The translations under genes and the position numbers were made by a program. Shown piece by piece: positions 60,897 to 64,000 of a stretch of 64,000 nucleotides of DNA. Where the stretch lies: assembly GCA_964472315.1 (NCBI GenBank), contig CAYYJS010000002.1, forward strand, positions 1 through 64,000. The letters are read 5' to 3'. The stretch's first letter is position 1. The number at the start of each line of letters is the position of its first letter. Below the pieces are notes generated by a model that was not told the origin of the DNA, searched no databases, and was given only the letters and a program-made list of their open reading frames with translations. This DNA comes from CAYYJS01 sp964472315 (GTDB lineage Bacteria > Verrucomicrobiota > Kiritimatiellia > UBA8416).

Positions 60897-60994
60897 ACGG
60901 GTTGCCGCTCGGCATCCGTCCGACTCCTTGCCATGCAGGGGGTTTTGGTCGGGGCTCGGGTTTTTCCTGATGCCAAAAACAGCCGTCACCTGAG

Positions 60995-61023
60995 TTGACA
61001 GAACGTTCGTGCAAGTGGATGAT
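60995..61023 (+). promoter_or_regulatory. Candidate promoter of the hybrid sensor kinase
   Basis: TTGACA (60995-61000, perfect), 17 bases, GATGAT (61018-61023), 65 bases before the ATG at 61088, within an otherwise empty 191-base gap. The next two genes would be transcribed from it. Confidence 0.5.
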
Positions 61024-61087
61024 ACGGCGGTGAAGCCGATGATGGTTGCGGTGCACGGATCTGACGTTGACGCAGAGGAACGACGGT

Positions 61088-63121
61088 ATGTTGACCGATG
61101 ATACTCCCGTGATCGCGGTTCTGCTCGTGGAGGATGACGAGGACGATTATGTCATTACCCGTCACCTGCTGTCCGAGTCCAAGACGATCCGGTTTCAGCT
61201 CGATTGGGCGGAGAGTTTCAGCAAGGCCGAAGCCGGCCTGGCCGAGCGGCCGCCGGATGTCGTGCTGCTGGATCTCACGCTGCCGGACTCGCATGGCTGG
61301 AAGACGCTCGTGCGCATGCTGCGTGCCGCGCCGCGGTTGCCGGTGATCCTGCTGACGGGAAGCCGGGACGAGGCGCTTGGCGTGAAGGCTGTTCAAGAAG
61401 GCGCGCAGGACTACCTTTTCAAAGGCTATCTGGACTGCGAGGGATTGACGCGCGCGATCCGGTATGCCATCGAGCGTAAGCGCGCGGAACTGGCCTTTAA
61501 GGAGTATCAGGAGCACCTCGAGGAGATGGTCCAGGAGCGCACGACGGAACTGCGCCGGGCCAACCAGGAGTTGACGGAGCAGATTCAACATCGCATCCGT
61601 ATCGAGCGCGACATTGAAGACTCGCGCAACTATCTGCAGGCGATCGTCGCGGGTTCCCACGACGGAATCGCCCTGGTGGACGAACACGGGTGCTTCGAAT
61701 TCGGCAACGACGCCTTTACCGAGACCCTCGGGTGGCCGCGGGACGAACTCATCGGGCAGCACGTTACGAAAGTGTTTCCGGATAATATTCTCACGTCCGT
61801 TCCCTTGCCATGGTCCGAGGAGCAACCGGACGAAGGCAGTTCCCGCGAGACGGACGTGGTTGCCAAGGACGGGCAGCGGCGCAGCCTTCTGGTCAGTCAC
61901 CGACTGATCACCGTCGATTCGCATCCCAAATACTGCGTGGCGATGAAGGACATCACGGCGCGCAAGCGGGCCGAGACCGAGCTGCGACGGGCGATCGAGC
62001 AGCTCAAGGCGCACGACAAGGCGAAGACGCAGTTCGTCTCCAACGTGTCCCATGAGCTGAAGACGCCGTTGGCCTCCATGACCTACGCCATCGACAACAT
62101 GCTCAAAGGCATCGTCGGGGAGGTGTCCGAGCGGCTGCGGGCGTATCTGCACATGTTGAGGTCGGACGCCGAACGGCTGGGGCGTGCCATCGGGGATATC
62201 CTCGACATGAGCAGACTGGAAGCGAACGCGCTGGCGCTTGACCGCGTCGTTCTACCGTTCGGTCGTTTTGTGCGGCATATCGTGGATGCGCTGCGGCTGC
62301 AGGCCGAGGAGAAGCGACAGGAACTGCGCGTGGCGATCGACGGCTGCGGCGGGTTCGTCGACTGCGATCCGCAGAAGATGGAGCGGGTGGTCATGAACAT
62401 CATCCGCAACGCGGTGAAGTTCACGCCGGAACAGGGCGTGATCGAAGTGGCGGTTGCGCGCGCGGATGGCGGCGCCCTTATGTTGTCGGTGACCGATACC
62501 GGCATCGGCATTCCGCTGGAGCATCTGGATCATGTGACGGAGCGGTACTTCCGGGTTGGCGAGTATGTGGATGGAACGGGTCTCGGGCTGGCCATCGCCA
62601 AGGAGATCGTCGTCCTGCATGGCGGTACGTTGACCCTGCGCAGCCCCCCGCCGGGACGGGACCGCGGCACGCAGGTGGATGTCGCGTTGCCGGCGGTGGA
62701 CGCGCCGACGATCATGACGGTCGACGGCTCGGCGGACGTTCGGGATATCCTCAGCCGTCAGCTTGGCGGCGTTGGCTATCGGGTTGTGCCGTGCGCGTCG
62801 GCATCGGAGGCCTTGGAGCGCATCGCGCACGAGGCGCCGAGTCTGATCATGACGGACCTCGTGATGTCCGGGATGTCCGGGGTGGAAGTGATCGCCGCGA
62901 TCCGGTCGAACCATGATTGGCGGCGCATCCCGATGGTCGCCATGACCGGCGCCGAGTTGGATCGGGCCAGGCGCGAGATTCTCGAAGGGCTCAACATCCC
63001 GGCACTGGTCAAGCCATGGAGTCTTGACGCTTTGATCGAGTGCGTGGAGAACAGCGTGGTCGGTGACCGGTATCCGATGCATCAGGCGGGTATGCCGGAG
63101 AGGCGGGGTTATGGGCGATAA
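61088..63121 (+). CDS. Hybrid histidine kinase: REC-PAS-HisKA-HATPase-REC
   Basis: 677 residues, cytosolic (no membrane helix). Residues 8-125 are a receiver with D62 (LLDLTLPD) and the acidic cluster EDDEDD. A coiled coil (about 130-180) leads to a PAS domain (about 180-295). HisKA follows with H322 in FVSNVSHELKTPLASM, then the ATPase with NIIRNAVKFTPE (N box), VTDTGIGIP (G1) and GTGLGLAIAKEI (G2), and a second receiver (about 535-655) with D590 in MTDLVMSGMSG. It senses an unknown signal and phosphorylates its own receiver or a partner. GAGGAA precedes the ATG. It overlaps the next sensor gene by 11 bases. Confidence 0.93.
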   Translation: MLTDDTPVIAVLLVEDDEDDYVITRHLLSESKTIRFQLDWAESFSKAEAGLAERPPDVVLLDLTLPDSHGWKTLVRMLRAAPRLPVILLTGSRDEALGVKAVQEGAQDYLFKGYLDCEGLTRAIRYAIERKRAELAFKEYQEHLEEMVQERTTELRRANQELTEQIQHRIRIERDIEDSRNYLQAIVAGSHDGIALVDEHGCFEFGNDAFTETLGWPRDELIGQHVTKVFPDNILTSVPLPWSEEQPDEGSSRETDVVAKDGQRRSLLVSHRLITVDSHPKYCVAMKDITARKRAETELRRAIEQLKAHDKAKTQFVSNVSHELKTPLASMTYAIDNMLKGIVGEVSERLRAYLHMLRSDAERLGRAIGDILDMSRLEANALALDRVVLPFGRFVRHIVDALRLQAEEKRQELRVAIDGCGGFVDCDPQKMERVVMNIIRNAVKFTPEQGVIEVAVARADGGALMLSVTDTGIGIPLEHLDHVTERYFRVGEYVDGTGLGLAIAKEIVVLHGGTLTLRSPPPGRDRGTQVDVALPAVDAPTIMTVDGSADVRDILSRQLGGVGYRVVPCASASEALERIAHEAPSLIMTDLVMSGMSGVEVIAAIRSNHDWRRIPMVAMTGAELDRARREILEGLNIPALVKPWSLDALIECVENSVVGDRYPMHQAGMPERRGYGR

Positions 63122-64000
63122 CTCATTCTCGACGACGGCGAGGATCGACATCCTTCCGGGCGGTCAGCCGCCGTATGCGGGACGGAGCCCGGCGGAGCCG
63201 TCGCGCGCCGCGTCGCCGGGCGCCTTGCGCGTGGGCGGGCAGGAGTTCCAGCAACTGCTGCAGAACATTTATGACGGCGCGCTGATTGCCAAGCTTGACG
63301 GGGCCATCGTGGATAGCAATCGGCGGATGACGCGGATGCTGAACCGGTCGCGGCGCGAGTTGTCGACGGCCACGATTTTCGACGTTATCTACGGCGCGGC
63401 GCCGGCGTTGCTCGACGAGATTCTGGAAACCCTTGCCAACGACCAGTTCGTCCTGCTCCAGGCGGCTTGCATCCGGAGCGATCAGACGATGTTTCCGGCC
63501 GAGATCGCGGTCAACCGCCTGGAACTGCCCCCCCACGCGTACCTGTGTTTCTTCGTCCGCGATACGACGGTGCGGAAGGATGCGGAGGATCGACTGCGGG
63601 AACGGTCGCTGGCGATTCGCAACGCGGCGGATGGCATCGCCGTGGCGACGCTGGATGGCGCGGTGACGTATGCGAACCCGGCGATCGCCGAACTCTGGGG
63701 TGTCGACGACGTGGAACGGATGGTGGGTCGGAACCTGCGCGACCTCGTCCGCAACGGCGATGTGGCCGACCAGATCCGCGGCGCGATCGAGCATCGACTG
63801 TCATGGTGCGGCGAGGTGTCGTGTCGTACGGATCAGGGCAACCCATTCTTCGTGCAGTTGGCGTGTGCGCCGAACCTGGACGCCGACGACCAGCTTACGG
63901 GCATGGTGCTTTCCGTGACGGACGTGACGAACCGCATTCTTGCCGAGCGGCGCCTCGAGGGGGCGATGCAGGAGCTTGCCCGCTCCAACCAGGATCTTGA
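63111..64000 (+). CDS. PAS-PAS sensor protein, N-terminal part (probable histidine kinase)
   Basis: The frame starting at ATG 63111 (GAGGCGGGG upstream) stays open to the window end, giving 296 residues of a longer protein. Residues about 45-155 (FQQLLQNIYDGALIAKLDGAIVDSNRRMTRML) and about 170-285 (RSLAIRNAADGIAVATLDGAVTYANPAIAELWGV, ending VTDVTNRILAERRLEGAM) are two PAS domains. The last visible residues, LARSNQDL, usually lead into a HisKA helix, so a histidine kinase is expected, though a cyclase output is possible. It begins inside the preceding hybrid kinase gene, so both sensors are co-translated and likely act in one signalling chain. Confidence 0.85.
   Translation, partial: MGDNSFSTTARIDILPGGQPPYAGRSPAEPSRAASPGALRVGGQEFQQLLQNIYDGALIAKLDGAIVDSNRRMTRMLNRSRRELSTATIFDVIYGAAPALLDEILETLANDQFVLLQAACIRSDQTMFPAEIAVNRLELPPHAYLCFFVRDTTVRKDAEDRLRERSLAIRNAADGIAVATLDGAVTYANPAIAELWGVDDVERMVGRNLRDLVRNGDVADQIRGAIEHRLSWCGEVSCRTDQGNPFFVQLACAPNLDADDQLTGMVLSVTDVTNRILAERRLEGAMQELARSNQDL

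Overview
The window looks like a chromosomal segment of a high-G+C, Gram-negative bacterium. An exosortase, ExbB/ExbD-type energy transduction, an OprP-like porin, a secreted HtrA-type protease pair, a sulfatase and a DUF523-DUF1722 protein together fit the Planctomycetes-Verrucomicrobia-Chlamydiae (PVC) group. Within it I lean to Kiritimatiellota, Lentisphaerae or Verrucomicrobia; this is inference from gene content, since no rRNA is present. I saw no tRNA, rRNA or CRISPR array.

Layout. 1-620: the 3' end of an IS transposase and a degenerate hairpin-rich mobile-element remnant. 620-6418: exosortase/EpsI fusion (minus), DUF523-DUF1722 protein, OFA-type MFS carrier and a PfkB sugar kinase. 6463-14142: a riboflavin operon behind an FMN riboswitch (ribBA, ribH, nusB, ribD, ribE), followed by a GAF-containing PEP phosphotransferase (PtsP type) and an archaeal-like thymidylate-synthase homologue. 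14345-17505: six-domain ribosomal protein S1 with its own terminator, then tyrS. 17555-29860: one long, tightly packed plus-strand run: uvrA, a secreted TPR protein, exbB, exbD, a membrane-anchored partner, hisD, hisC, hisB, hisA and an M16 peptidase.

29970-42663 is an accessory island, by eye lower in G+C and mostly on the minus strand. It holds a short DprA-like protein, a PD-(D/E)XK nuclease-like protein (plus strand), an unrecognised 403-residue protein translationally coupled to a Ser/Thr protein kinase, an Eco57I/PglX-like DNA adenine methyltransferase, a PLD-SNF2 helicase fusion, a Schlafen-AlbA/GHKL protein, and a FitA-like antitoxin whose PIN toxin survives only as a 29-codon remnant. 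The combination recalls BREX/Pgl (methylase plus kinase) and DISARM (methylase, SNF2 helicase, PLD nuclease) but lacks signature genes of both (PglZ, BrxC/PglY, DUF1998 proteins). It is the best candidate here for an undescribed defence system.

42706-64000 returns to core-type genes: prmA coupled to a homocysteine methyltransferase/MTHFR fusion; an active HtrA-like protease and its catalytically dead paralogue, with a 140-bp palindromic element in the protease 5' end; a small outer-membrane-like protein; alr, a deoxyribonucleotidase-like HAD protein and pyrC; a GT39-like membrane protein; a spermidine-synthase-like methyltransferase; a truncated rhomboid; a porin; a secreted protein; trxB; a sulfatase; and two consecutive sensory proteins, the second cut by the window end. 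Many starts are fixed by ATGA/TGATG overlaps, indicating translational coupling.
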